Notes: generated by a model not told the origin, from the letters alone. Shown: positions 41,858 through 50,903, counted from the stretch's first letter. The stretch is DNA of 64,000 nt from Chloroflexota bacterium (GCA_020161935.1 JAIUNI010000010.1:210561-274560), one strand, 5' to 3'. Program-made: numbers and translations.

Positions 41858-42501
41858 CGGTGCCGATTCGTATTCTTGTGGCAGATGACCATCCGGTCGT
41901 GCGGGATGGGTTAATCGCCATCCTCGGTACGCAGAACGATTTTCAAGTCGTGGGTAAGGCGGGGGATGGGCTTGAGACGCTGCATGAGGTTGACCAATTG
42001 CGACCGGACGTGCTGCTGCTCGACCTTGAGATGCCGCGTATGGATGGTGTGGAAACGCTGCGGCATTTGCGCGAAGCCCATGCTCCGGTGCGGACGATTG
42101 TGTTTACGGCGTTTGATACCGACGAGCGTATCGTGGGCGCGGTGCAAGCGGGCGCACAGGGGTATCTGCTAAAGGGCGTGCCGCGCGAGGAAATTTTCAA
42201 CGCGATTCGGGTGGTTCATGGTGGCGGGTCGCTGCTTCAACCGGTGATTGCTTCGAAACTGCTGAAACAAGTCTCCGGCGAGCGCAAGGCCGCGCCCGAA
42301 ATTGACGCGCTGACCCCGCGCGAGCAGCATGTCCTTAAACTGCTGGCACAAGGCTTGCAGAACAAGGAGATTGCCGCCGAATTGGTGATTACCGAGCGCA
42401 CGGTGAAGTTCTACGTCAGCTCGATATTGAGCAAGCTGGGCGCAGGCAACCGGACGGAGGCGGTGACATTGGCGGTACAGCGCGGGTTGGTCAAATTATG
42501 A
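41854..42501 (+). CDS. NarL/FixJ-family response regulator
   Basis: A 215-residue DNA-binding regulator, partner of the kinase it overlaps by four bases. The receiver domain has D11-D12, phospho-acceptor D57, a Thr in IVFTAFD and Lys in YLLKGV. The LuxR-type helix-turn-helix (about 150-210) reads LTPREQHVLKLLAQGLQNKEIA and then TERTVKFYVSSIL. Target genes are unknown; the FMN reductase gene downstream is a candidate. Confidence 0.95.
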   Translation: MTVPIRILVADDHPVVRDGLIAILGTQNDFQVVGKAGDGLETLHEVDQLRPDVLLLDLEMPRMDGVETLRHLREAHAPVRTIVFTAFDTDERIVGAVQAGAQGYLLKGVPREEIFNAIRVVHGGGSLLQPVIASKLLKQVSGERKAAPEIDALTPREQHVLKLLAQGLQNKEIAAELVITERTVKFYVSSILSKLGAGNRTEAVTLAVQRGLVKL

Positions 42502-42847
42502 TTACAGCCGTTAAACGACATTCCAAAGTCATGATTATTACGTTATCGGATGCTGTTCGTATTGATGTCCTTAGGATAACCGATTCACATATTTAGCCCA
42601 TCCTGTGATGGCATGAGGTTGATCTAGGACTTTTGGAGGAGTTACGATGACTGTAGATGTGCTGGCCGTGATTGAATGTGGTTAAGAATACTGTACCAAC
42701 GTACCATGAGAAGTATATCTAATTGATGTAGGGTTGAATGATAGTATTGACCGAAAATGAAAACAGCGCGTAAGTGAAACAACTGCCACTGCATCTAACC
42801 GCTTACAGGCTTATTGTAATTTTCACTTCGTATAAGGATGAATGAGT
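42502..42847. other. Intergenic region with a tiny frame behind a strong ribosome-binding site
   Basis: 346 bases between the regulator and the FMN reductase gene. The only clear signal is GGAGGAG at 42635-42641, five bases before a 12-codon frame (42647-42685). The rest is A/T-rich and shows no strong hairpin or known riboswitch. Confidence 0.5.
42647..42685 (+). CDS. Possible 12-codon peptide, or gene remnant
   Basis: ATG 42647 follows GGAGGAG by five bases, one of the best ribosome-binding sites in the window, but the frame (MTVDVLAVIECG) stops after 12 codons. It may be the start of a decayed gene or a regulatory peptide. No run of one amino acid is present. Confidence 0.35.
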   Translation: MTVDVLAVIECG

Positions 42848-43450
42848 ATGACCAGCGGTAATGTGATTCGAATCGTCGGCATTGGGGGTACGCTGCGGGA
42901 AAATTCAACCAGTTTGTGGGCGCTGCAACATGCGCTGGAGGTGGTGCGCGGGGAAGGCGCGACGACCCAACTGCTCGACCTGCGGCGGGTGAATTTGCCC
43001 ATGTACCAACCGGATTTTGAACTGGATGACTACGAACAGAATGTCCAAGATTTTGTTCGGGTGATGCAGCACGCTGACGGTTTCCTCATTAGCACGGCTG
43101 CGTATCATGGCTCATTGGCGGGGTTAACCAAGAACGCGCTGGACTTCATGGAGTATCTGGCGGACGCACCGCGCCCGTATTTACACAATAAGCCGGTGGG
43201 GTTGATCGCTACGGCGAGCGGTGAGATGGCGGATGTGCATTCGATTACGGCGATGATTAACGTGGTTCATTCGCTGCGGGGGATGGCGCTGCCGCTTTCG
43301 GTGCCGATTCACGGGGCGAAGCATGTTTTCAACGCCGAAGGTAAAGTGACTAGTGAGAAGATCGCCGCGCGGCTGACGCAGTTGGGCAAGATGGTGGTCG
43401 AGACAGCAGAACGGTTACAGAACAACCCGAACGCGGCGGTACAGGCGTAG
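42848..43450 (+). CDS. NADPH-dependent FMN reductase family protein
   Basis: A 200-residue flavodoxin-like reductase. The phosphate loop GIGGTLRENSTSLWAL (about 11-26) replaces the usual GSxRxxS form, followed by LDLRRVNLPMYQPD near 43 and ISTAAYHGSLAGLTKNALDF near 80, the FMN-binding signature (xYHGSxxGxLKNALD). ATG 42848 is preferred because AAGGA is nine bases upstream; two ATGs lie closer. It reduces FMN or quinone/azo compounds with NAD(P)H. It follows a redox-type kinase/regulator pair. Confidence 0.9.
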   Translation: MTSGNVIRIVGIGGTLRENSTSLWALQHALEVVRGEGATTQLLDLRRVNLPMYQPDFELDDYEQNVQDFVRVMQHADGFLISTAAYHGSLAGLTKNALDFMEYLADAPRPYLHNKPVGLIATASGEMADVHSITAMINVVHSLRGMALPLSVPIHGAKHVFNAEGKVTSEKIAARLTQLGKMVVETAERLQNNPNAAVQA

Positions 43451-43877
43451 ACAGATTATTTGTAGGGCTGCGCCGCATGAGGCTAAAGCCATCATGCTGA
43501 TCACCAGACAAGTCCACTGAAGGGGCTTCAAAGACGAGTGTAGGGCATGTAGCCAATTAGCTATCAATCCAGTACAGACAGTTTTGCCCGCTGTAGTTGA
43601 CTGCAAACGTCTCGAAGTATTTTTGAGACAGGATAATTCTTAAATAGTAGACTTTTGGCTACTCTTTTTAATTTGGAATAATTGTTGTCATAAATCCACA
43701 TTTTATCCTTTTTGCCCCCCAATCAGTGGGGGGTACAGCTTATTTAATGAGTCCGATAATGTGTAAGGCTGACGTGAAACTGCTTATTCGCCCCCAAAAG
43801 CGAGTGTGCAGTGCCAAGCATACGCCAGACTATTAATGGGGTGCGCCTGACGTTCCAACGCGGGCAAGAGAGGCCAT
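43451..43877. other. Intergenic region with a G/C hairpin
   Basis: 427 bases without a credible gene. CCCCCC and GGGGGG pair around AATCAGT at 43715-43733. A similar hairpin, with loop CAAATAGT, lies at 61617-61636 upstream of the transporter gene. GAGAGG precedes the SPFH start. Confidence 0.55.
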
Positions 43878-45692
43878 ATGGATTTTGTTAGTTTACTCAT
43901 ACCGCTGCTGGTGGTGGTGCTGGTGGTTGCTGCGTTATTCGCGGTCACTGGCCTCGTCATTATTAATGAGCGACAGGTGGGTGTTGTGGTGAAACGCTTC
44001 GCCGGAAAGTCGCTGCCACCTGACCGTTTGATCGCGCTGCACGGAGAAGCCGGTTATCAAGCGGACACACTCGCACCGGGTTTCCACCTCGGTTACTTTC
44101 CGTGGGTGTACAACATCCGCAAAGTGCCGGTGACGGTCATTCCACAGGGTGAGATCGGGTTGGTGGTGGCGGCGGATGGTTCATCGATCCCACCGGAACG
44201 CATTCTGGGTAAGGTGGTCGATTCGGACGACTTCCAAGATGCGCGGAAGTTCTTGTCGAATGGTGGCGAGAAGGGACGGCAGCTCGGTATCCTGACGGCG
44301 GGCGCGTACCGCATTAACACGGCGCTGTTCACGGTGATCACGCGGGTGAGCGCGACGCAGCAGGGCATGAACCCTGACGATTTGCTGATTTACCGCGTGA
44401 CACCGGATGAAGTGGGTATCATCACGACGCTGGATGGCGCACCGATTGACGAGGGTGAAATCGCCGGTTTGTATATCCCCGGACATGATAACTTCCAGAA
44501 CGCACAGGCGTTTTTGGAGTCGGGCGGGCGGCGTGGTTTGCAGGAGCAGGTGCTGCTTTCCGGTTCGTGGAACTTGAATCCGTGGTTCGTGGGTGTTGAG
44601 CAAGTGCCGATGACCGAAATCCCGATTGGTTACGTAGGCGTGGTGATTTCGTTCGTGGGTAAGGCACACATCGACGTGAGCGGCAGCGACTTTAAGCACG
44701 GCGATCTGGTAAACGTGGGGCATAAGGGTGTGTGGGTGACACCGCTGTACCCCGGTAAGCACCCGATCAACACACGGGTGATGCGGGTGGAACTGGTGCC
44801 GACAACGAATATTGTGCTGAACTGGTCGCCGCGGACGGAAGACCACAGCTATGACCGTTCGCTGAACTCGATCACGGTCAACTCCCGCGACGGTTTTACC
44901 TTCGACCTTGATGTGTCGCAGATCATCCATGTGAGCGCGTTGGAAGCGCCGAAGGTTATCAGCCGCATCGGGTCGGTACAGAATATGGTTGACCATGTGC
45001 TGCAACCGATTGTGAGCAACTACTTCCGTAACGCGGCACAGGCGTACACGGTGCTGGACTTCCTGATCGCTCGCAGCGACCGCCAAGCGGAGGCGACGGT
45101 ACACGTGAGCAAGGCGATCCGCGCTTATGACGTGGAGGCGATTGATACACTGCTCGGTAAGATCGTGCCGCCACCCGCGCTGATGCAGACGCTAACGGAT
45201 CGCAAGATCGCGGAGGAGCAGAACAAGACCTACCAAGTGCAGGAAGAAGCCCAGACGCAGCGACAGCAGTTGGTCCGCGCGACCTCGCTGGCGGAAATCC
45301 AGCAGGAGATGGTGAAGTCCGAGCAGGGCGTTGACATCGCGGAACTGCAAGCGAAGGCGCAGATCAAACAGGCGGAAGGTGAAGCCGAGTCGATCCGGTT
45401 GAAGGCGCAGGGTGAAGCGGAAGCGGTGCGCGCCATCGGTGAAGCGAAAGCGTCAGCTTACCGCGCCGGTGCGGAGGCCATGGGGCAGCAGGGCTTTACG
45501 GCGGTACAGCTCATGCAGATCGTCGGCGACCAGAACGTCCGCATCATCCCCGATATTGCCGTCAACGGTAACGGGCAGGGCGGCGGGGTTGTCGAGGCGC
45601 TGCTGGGCGTGATGCTGCGCGGCGAGCTGCAAAAGGTGGCGGTGCCGACCAGCAACGGGAATGGTACGGCGATACAGGTCGAGAAGCCGTAA
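43878..45692 (+). CDS. SPFH/flotillin-like protein with repeated N-terminal domains
   Basis: A 604-residue membrane-anchored scaffold protein. One N-terminal helix (about 5-27) is followed by three similar segments (about 75-155, 172-245, 247-315), each running from a [IV]PxGxxGxV-like strand (VIPQGEIGLVVAADG, RVTPDEVGIITTLDG, EIPIGYVGVVISFVG) to a LxxGxxxxNxxxxxV end. An SPFH/band-7 domain (about 320-445) and a long Gln/Glu/Ala coiled coil (about 450-555) follow. The serial repeats recall major-vault-like and large flotillin-type proteins that form rings. Role: membrane organisation, inferred. Confidence 0.85.
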   Translation: MDFVSLLIPLLVVVLVVAALFAVTGLVIINERQVGVVVKRFAGKSLPPDRLIALHGEAGYQADTLAPGFHLGYFPWVYNIRKVPVTVIPQGEIGLVVAADGSSIPPERILGKVVDSDDFQDARKFLSNGGEKGRQLGILTAGAYRINTALFTVITRVSATQQGMNPDDLLIYRVTPDEVGIITTLDGAPIDEGEIAGLYIPGHDNFQNAQAFLESGGRRGLQEQVLLSGSWNLNPWFVGVEQVPMTEIPIGYVGVVISFVGKAHIDVSGSDFKHGDLVNVGHKGVWVTPLYPGKHPINTRVMRVELVPTTNIVLNWSPRTEDHSYDRSLNSITVNSRDGFTFDLDVSQIIHVSALEAPKVISRIGSVQNMVDHVLQPIVSNYFRNAAQAYTVLDFLIARSDRQAEATVHVSKAIRAYDVEAIDTLLGKIVPPPALMQTLTDRKIAEEQNKTYQVQEEAQTQRQQLVRATSLAEIQQEMVKSEQGVDIAELQAKAQIKQAEGEAESIRLKAQGEAEAVRAIGEAKASAYRAGAEAMGQQGFTAVQLMQIVGDQNVRIIPDIAVNGNGQGGGVVEALLGVMLRGELQKVAVPTSNGNGTAIQVEKP

Positions 45693-45736
45693 AGAGGGTT
45701 GACCGGTACTAAAACGAGGGTGCGCGTGGGAAAACA

Positions 45737-45770
45737 AAAAGAGCGATGCTGAAAAGTGCATCGCTCTTTT
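45737..45770. terminator. Bidirectional terminator
   Basis: A 13-bp stem, AAAAGAGCGATGC with GCATCGCTCTTTT, and an 8-base loop, between the convergent SPFH and subtilase genes. Confidence 0.92.
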
Positions 45771-45789
45771 GATTCAAATCAAATGTGCG

Positions 45790-47151
45790 TTAGTTGGCGC
45801 GGGTGAAGCCGTTACCGTAGAAGGCGATGGGCGACAGGCGCTGTGCAAAGTGCTTGAGCGCTTGTTCGGCCTGCGCGGGGGTGATGGTACCACCGACGGC
45901 GCTGGCATACTGCGCGAGGATACCGGCTACGTGCGGGGCGGCCATGCTGGTACCGGCTGCCCAGTAGCTATAGACACCATCGCTGCTGGCTTCGCCGGGT
46001 GACTGAACCATGTCGTAGACCCAGCAGGGACGGGCGACACCACCGACGGTGCAAGGCTCTTCGCCGGGGTAGGCGAAGTCGCCACCGGGGGCGGCATAGG
46101 TGACGAGCGTCTTGCCGAAGTTGGAATACGACGCGGGGCGGCGCGGGTCAGCCGATGGATCAAGCCCCCAACCAATCGGGCCGGTCGCCGAGATGGAGAG
46201 CGCGTTGCGTGCCTGCGCGGGCAGGACGATGATGTTGCGGTTGGCATCGGCGTTCAGTTCGTCATTACCCGCCGAGATGACGGTGGTGATGCCCTGAAGT
46301 TTGAGCAGTGTGACGACCAAATCATATACGCGCTTGACCGCACGGCATTCGGGATCGGTGCGTTCGCACAGACCGCCGAGGCTCATGTTGATGATGCTGA
46401 CGTTGGAGCGACCGGTCGCACGAAGCTGACCCACATAGAGCATACCGGAGATGACCCACGCATCTTCGCCATAGCCGAGTTGTTCGCTCAAGACCTTGAC
46501 CGGAATGACTTTGGCTTGGGGCGCGACACCGACGTTGCCGATGGTGTTATCGACGGCGGCGATAATGCCGGAGACGTGTGTACCGTGACTGAAGCCGACA
46601 CCCGCCGTCCACTGGACACTTTCGCCGGGGACAAAGCTGGCAGCGTTACGAAGATCAAAGTTGGCAGCCAGATCAGGGTGATTCAGGTAGAAGCCTTCAT
46701 CGAGGACGGCAACGGTCGCACCTTGACCACGACGACCGGCAGCCCAACCTTCCTGTGCGTGGACAGCTTTCAAACTCCACTGGTAAATCGCCAGCGGGTT
46801 GCTGCTGCCATCCGAAGCACTGGGGTTCACAGCCTGACGCACCAAGCGCGTCGGGTTCTCGTTAGGGATGATGCGGTTCGGCGCGGCGAGAAGTCCGAGT
46901 GCGCTCATCTTGCGGGCGAAGTTCGCATCCGTGCTGCTGACGACCAATGCGCCGATTTGTGGGAACTGACGCACGATACGGCCACCCGCAATTTGAACCT
47001 GAGAGTTGGCAAATGTGGGGAGCTTCATAACGCCTTCAGCGGCCGAAATAACGATCCACTCTTGGCTGGGGCGCTGGGCAGCGACACCGGTTACAGAGAA
47101 AGCACTCACAAAAAGCATAATCAAAACAGCGAGCGTGACAAACCGTTTCAT
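45790..47151 (-). CDS. Secreted subtilisin-like serine protease (S8)
   Basis: A 453-residue protease with a signal peptide (cleavage near GVAAQ, residue 26), an inhibitor-I9-like propeptide (about 30-95) and a complete triad: D151 in VAVLDEGF, H192 in HGTHVSG and S402 in GTSMAAPHVAG. The oxyanion Asn lies in SAGNDELNADAN near 293. Four cysteines (for example CERTDPEC) could form disulfides. No C-terminal anchor is seen, so the mature enzyme is probably released or surface-held. Confidence 0.95.
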   Translation of the reverse strand: MKRFVTLAVLIMLFVSAFSVTGVAAQRPSQEWIVISAAEGVMKLPTFANSQVQIAGGRIVRQFPQIGALVVSSTDANFARKMSALGLLAAPNRIIPNENPTRLVRQAVNPSASDGSSNPLAIYQWSLKAVHAQEGWAAGRRGQGATVAVLDEGFYLNHPDLAANFDLRNAASFVPGESVQWTAGVGFSHGTHVSGIIAAVDNTIGNVGVAPQAKVIPVKVLSEQLGYGEDAWVISGMLYVGQLRATGRSNVSIINMSLGGLCERTDPECRAVKRVYDLVVTLLKLQGITTVISAGNDELNADANRNIIVLPAQARNALSISATGPIGWGLDPSADPRRPASYSNFGKTLVTYAAPGGDFAYPGEEPCTVGGVARPCWVYDMVQSPGEASSDGVYSYWAAGTSMAAPHVAGILAQYASAVGGTITPAQAEQALKHFAQRLSPIAFYGNGFTRAN

Positions 47152-47398
47152 AACGCTTTTCCTCCAAAAAAGTAACGAAATTAATTAAAGGACGATTAGA
47201 TTATAGTTATTAAAAGGTTTGTGACAACTGAATTTTGTAAAGGAGTTGTAAAGAAATGAACCTTTTACTCAATAATCATGTAACAAAAACGATATATGGG
47301 GTTTAAGTTGATTCGGTAAATGTTAGTAATACAAGATTGAATACTGTTTACTGGGTTGTGTTTGGCAGGTTAATAGCGGCAACGGCACGTTTATGTAC

Positions 47399-48163
47399 CT
47401 ATTGGTGATTACCCTTCAGCGCCTCGAAGAGAATAATGCCTGCTGCGATGGCGGCATTCAGGGACTCGGTATCGGCAGCCATTGGGATGTTGATGCGCTG
47501 TGCCGCCAGTGAAGCAGCATCTTCACCCGCGCCGTGTGCTTCGCTGCCAATAATAATCGCCCAGCCGGTTGACCAATCGGCTTCGTTATAACGCATCTCG
47601 CCGCTGCCATCGGCAATATAGATCTTTTTGCCCTGCGTGTGGTAGCGAATATCGTCCCACGAAAGCGCGGCTAAGGGGATGCGAAAATGTGCACCCATGC
47701 CGCTGCGGAGGACTTTGGGAGCGTAGGCATCGGTACAGGTGGGCGAGAGCAACACGGCATTTACTCCGGCAGCGGCGGCAGTGCGTAAGATGGTTCCCAA
47801 GTTGCCGGGGTCACGGATGGAGTCGAGGATGAGCAGATGTTTTAGTTGAGCGGGAAGATCAGGCGAAGGCAGTGGGAACACACCGAGGATGCCTTGCGGC
47901 TGCTGGGTATCGCTGGCGTGTGCCATTACCGCGTCGGTCACTTCAAGCAGTTCCAGCCGTTTGTCTCGTACCGTGGTGGCGATGGTGTCGTCATGGAAGG
48001 CGGTTGTATGCAGCAGAAATAACGGTTGATGACCGGTTAGGAGCGCGTCACGGACGAGGCGCAGCCCTTCGAGTACCATCAAGCCTTCTTTGCGGCGGAT
48101 TTTGGCTGCGCCTTGCAGCATCTTCGCCAGCTTTACTTTTTCATTTTGTATGCTTGTAATCAT
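47399..48163 (-). CDS. TrmH/SpoU family RNA 2'-O-methyltransferase
   Basis: A 254-residue SPOUT enzyme that methylates a ribose in rRNA or tRNA using S-adenosylmethionine. ATG 48163 directly follows GAGGGAAAG and is preferred over a TTG seven codons upstream. An N-terminal substrate-binding domain (about 5-85) precedes the knotted domain: motif 1 LDSIRDPGNLGTILRTAAA near 113, motif 2 AIIIGSEAHGAG near 204, motif 3 INIPMAADTESLNAAIAAGI near 225. The target nucleotide is unknown (RlmB/TsnR-type enzymes are closest). Confidence 0.93.
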   Translation of the reverse strand: MITSIQNEKVKLAKMLQGAAKIRRKEGLMVLEGLRLVRDALLTGHQPLFLLHTTAFHDDTIATTVRDKRLELLEVTDAVMAHASDTQQPQGILGVFPLPSPDLPAQLKHLLILDSIRDPGNLGTILRTAAAAGVNAVLLSPTCTDAYAPKVLRSGMGAHFRIPLAALSWDDIRYHTQGKKIYIADGSGEMRYNEADWSTGWAIIIGSEAHGAGEDAASLAAQRINIPMAADTESLNAAIAAGIILFEALKGNHQ

Positions 48164-48249
48164 CTTTCCCTCACTTGTTGGCAAGTGTCAACATTTCATC
48201 TTATACTCTTGTAGAATAAGCGTTATTTTAGCTTCCCATTGGTAATGTT

Positions 48250-49278
48250 ATGTCACCTGAAAAAGACTTCATCCTCGCCCGGATGGCTGCTGTCCGTGCT
48301 CGTCTCGTGCGTGCGCTCATCAACGTCGATGAACAGTCCTTAACGACCGTGCGTTTATACGGCGATTGGACGGCTGCCCATTTGCTGGCGCATCTGGGTG
48401 AATATGATACCTTGTATGCCCAAGTTGTGCGGGATGCGATGTCCGGCGAACTGGCTAAGAAGGGTGTCGATCTTTCGGATATTCGCGACCATTTGCTGCC
48501 CAACCGTGTTGGAAGCTGGTCGCTGGAAAAGTCGGTTAACTTCCTGCAATCCTCACGTGCGGAATTCGTGGAGGTGTTTCAAACCGTACCCGACGAGCAG
48601 CTTAAAAAGAAGGTGCGCTACGGCTGGAAGTTCGGCAACAAGACCGGACGCAGCCAAGGGATGATTAACACTTGGGCGCAGGCACGCTATAACCATGATG
48701 CGGGTCACATGGATGATCTGGACGAGTGGCGGAAGAGTCTTGTCGAAACGCCTTTGCCACCGGCGGCGGTGATTATGCACGCAGCGTTGGAAACCGCGCG
48801 AGACGATTTGCTGGCGACGGCTGCGCTCGTACCCCCGAAGGAACGAGAGACACACGCGGTTTGTGGCGAGTGGACGTTGAAAGATGTGCTAGGGCATCTG
48901 GCGGATTGGGACGATTGGTATCTCAACGCCTTTTACGCCATGATCGGCGAACCGACGAAAAACCTCGGCTGGGTGGATGAGGATGACGGAAATGCCATCA
49001 ACGAAAAATTGGTGAAGGCGAACCGCAAGAAGCCGTTCGAGCAGGTTTGGCAACACTGCCTTAACGCGCGGAATGCCCTTATTGACGAGATGCAAAGTGT
49101 GAGTGACGATATGCTGGCTGACCCCTATGGCGGGGAACACAGCAGTTACCCTTCGGCGTATCATTGTTTATGGGCGGCAGTTGACCATTACCTCGAACAT
49201 GCGGCTGGCATACGGCGCGAACTCAAAGTTAAATTTCCCAAGTATTTGCTGCAATTCAAAGGCCCTTACTCGGTATGA
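48250..49278 (+). CDS. Tandem DinB-like protein
   Basis: A 342-residue protein made of two DinB/maleylpyruvate-isomerase-like four-helix domains. Domain 1 (about 1-160) has DWTAAHLLAHLGEYD near 38 and YNHDAGHMDDL near 148. Domain 2 (about 170-330) has EWTLKDVLGHLADWDDW near 205 and AVDHYLEHAAGIRREL near 309. The repeated His positions fit a divalent metal site in each half. It probably arose by duplication. Its stop overlaps the next gene as ATGA. Confidence 0.82.
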   Translation: MSPEKDFILARMAAVRARLVRALINVDEQSLTTVRLYGDWTAAHLLAHLGEYDTLYAQVVRDAMSGELAKKGVDLSDIRDHLLPNRVGSWSLEKSVNFLQSSRAEFVEVFQTVPDEQLKKKVRYGWKFGNKTGRSQGMINTWAQARYNHDAGHMDDLDEWRKSLVETPLPPAAVIMHAALETARDDLLATAALVPPKERETHAVCGEWTLKDVLGHLADWDDWYLNAFYAMIGEPTKNLGWVDEDDGNAINEKLVKANRKKPFEQVWQHCLNARNALIDEMQSVSDDMLADPYGGEHSSYPSAYHCLWAAVDHYLEHAAGIRRELKVKFPKYLLQFKGPYSV

Positions 49279-49766
49279 TAACGACTACACCTAAACAATG
49301 GCATGTTGGCAACTGGTCAGCGCTGGGCTGGTTGGAAACCGTTATTAAGGCAGCGGCGTTTGTGGCGGGGATTAGTGCGCTGTTGAGCGCCCTTTCCGGC
49401 GGCACGTTTACCACACCCACCGGCGGACGCTTGGTACAGGTGCTGGTGCTGGGGTTTGCGGCACTGGCATTGACAGGCGCAATCGTTGAGCGTTACATGC
49501 AGCGTGAAATTATCGCGATGGTTTTTGTGCTGGTCAACAATGTGGCGCACTGGGGGATGGTGTACGCGCTGCTGGTTGAGCCGGGGCCGGGTGGCAAACT
49601 GCTGGTATTTGCTTCGCTGATGTTATGCGGCGATGTGGTGAAACTGGTGTGGCTGCGGGTGAGCGGCTACACACAGGACGGTCGCCCGCAGCGTATTTTT
49701 TACGTACTCACCAGCGGGTTCATCATCGCGTATGTGGTTATCCTGCTGCTGGCGGTTGCTGGCTAA
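49275..49766 (+). CDS. Four-helix membrane protein of unknown function
   Basis: A 163-residue hydrophobic protein with four predicted membrane helices (about 23-42, 54-68, 80-100, 140-160). No family was recognised. The start overlaps the DinB-like stop by four bases, so the two are translationally coupled and likely act together. Confidence 0.78.
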   Translation: MITTTPKQWHVGNWSALGWLETVIKAAAFVAGISALLSALSGGTFTTPTGGRLVQVLVLGFAALALTGAIVERYMQREIIAMVFVLVNNVAHWGMVYALLVEPGPGGKLLVFASLMLCGDVVKLVWLRVSGYTQDGRPQRIFYVLTSGFIIAYVVILLLAVAG

Positions 49767-49999
49767 ACAAGCTGTTCCAAAAGGCTATGTTGAAGGCCAC
49801 ATCTTCTGGTTGCAAGGTGGGCGCTTGTAGATACGCGGCTGATTCGAACGGTCGCCATAAGCCGCCTACGGGTTCGAGTGCTTTGCTGATGAGCCTCGCA
49901 CATAAAGCCACTCGCTTATCGCGTTCATTGGTATTCAAGGTGGCGGATAGTTTCCTCGAAGGTTAGATCGAGGGCAGGGCCGGGGCTACTTTCGAACAT
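49738..49999 (-). pseudogene. Small gene split by a one-base frameshift
   Basis: ATG 49999 sits behind AGGAGAATGACG, an excellent ribosome-binding site, and opens MFESSPGPALDLTFEETIRHL before stopping at about 49928. A second frame shifted by one base begins at 49938 (LNTNERDKRVALCARLISKA onward) and runs to 49738. Joining them at the CTT codon (49939-49937) by skipping one base gives an 86-residue protein without interruption. The second frame looks protein-like, so a recent mutation, an assembly error or programmed +1 shifting are all possible. Confidence 0.5.
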
Positions 50000-50032
50000 C
50001 GTCATTCTCCTTTGTGTATAGACCGGAGAATC

Positions 50033-50055
50033 AAAAAAGGGCCGAAGCCCTTTTT
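50033..50055 (-). terminator. Terminator of the infC-rpmI-rplT operon
   Basis: CAAAAAGGGC, TTCG loop region and GCCCTTTTTTG: a perfect GC-rich stem with a T run, about 20 bases beyond the rplT stop. Confidence 0.9.
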
Positions 50056-50075
50056 GAATGCAGATTTACGGACGC

Positions 50076-50879
50076 TTAGTTCGCATCGTCCGGTTCGCGG
50101 CCACCCACCAGATGATCGGTGTACTTCTTGAAGCCTTCTTCGTCACCGTCCACGAGGAACTGTGCCTGCTTCGGCCAAGTCTTGGTTTGACCATCGAGGA
50201 CGCGCACGCCGCCCTGAACCTTGACCACATTTTCCAGCTCTTCGGCGGAAGCAGCGGCAATTTGGGCAAAGGTGGTGATGCCAGCGGCGATCAATGCTTG
50301 AGCGCTCTTCGGCCCCAAACCTTCAATCGCGGTCAGGTCGTCGCCGTCGGTCTTCTTCTTACGGCTGGCCTTCGGCGCAGGGGCTTCTGCTTCAGCGACG
50401 GGCGCTGGTGCCGCCTTCACCTTAGGGGCAGGGGCGGCCTTCGCTTTTGGCGCGGCTACCGGCTGCGGGCCGGACTTGGGCGAGGTAATATTGATGTACT
50501 TACGTTCGACAGGGGCGTTTGCCGGTGTCGGGTTTTGTAGGCTCAACGCCACAATCTTGGTGAAGGTCGCGGCATCACGCACGGCGATGTCCGCCAGAAT
50601 CTTGCGATCCACTTCCACACCCGCGTTCTTCAAGCCGTACATCAGTTTGCTGTAGCTCATACCATTCAGGCGAGCGGCTGCGTTGATGCGGATAATCCAC
50701 AGCTTACGTAGTTCGCGCTTGCGCTGGCGACGGTCACGGAACGCATAGAAGAAGCTCTTGAGCATCGCCTCGTTCGCGCGGCGGTGCAGGCGGTGGCGCG
50801 TCCCCCACTGCCCCTTCATCAACTTCAGAATCTTTTTGTGCCAGCGGCGGCGCACAAAGCCGGTTTTCGTTCTAGCCAT
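50076..50879 (-). CDS. rplT: Ribosomal protein bL20 with C-terminal helix-hairpin-helix extension
   Basis: A 267-residue protein, more than twice the usual 115-120. Residues 1-118 are a complete bL20 (MARTKTGFVRRRWHKKILKL, then FRDRRQRKRELRKLWIIRINAA), a large-subunit assembly protein. A Pro/Ala/Lys linker (about 130-180) leads to a helix-hairpin-helix domain (about 185-267: LTAIEGLGPKSAQALIAAGI, ending in a TWPKQAQFLVDGDEEGFKKY block). The same domain is found attached to other ribosomal or DNA-binding proteins. The extension probably binds nucleic acid. Last gene of the infC operon. Confidence 0.95.
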   Translation of the reverse strand: MARTKTGFVRRRWHKKILKLMKGQWGTRHRLHRRANEAMLKSFFYAFRDRRQRKRELRKLWIIRINAAARLNGMSYSKLMYGLKNAGVEVDRKILADIAVRDAATFTKIVALSLQNPTPANAPVERKYINITSPKSGPQPVAAPKAKAAPAPKVKAAPAPVAEAEAPAPKASRKKKTDGDDLTAIEGLGPKSAQALIAAGITTFAQIAAASAEELENVVKVQGGVRVLDGQTKTWPKQAQFLVDGDEEGFKKYTDHLVGGREPDDAN

Positions 50880-50903
50880 CTCAGGAACTCCTAGACAATA
50901 AAT

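Noticed and set aside
49870..49999. Programmed frameshift as the firm explanation of the split gene
   Set aside because: No slippery heptamer or downstream pseudoknot was recognised at the junction; mutation or error is as likely.
49767..50075. tRNA or other structured RNA gene
   Set aside because: A GGTTCGAGTGC word resembles a T-arm, but no acceptor stem or cloverleaf can be drawn. The region is better explained by the frameshifted small gene on the minus strand.
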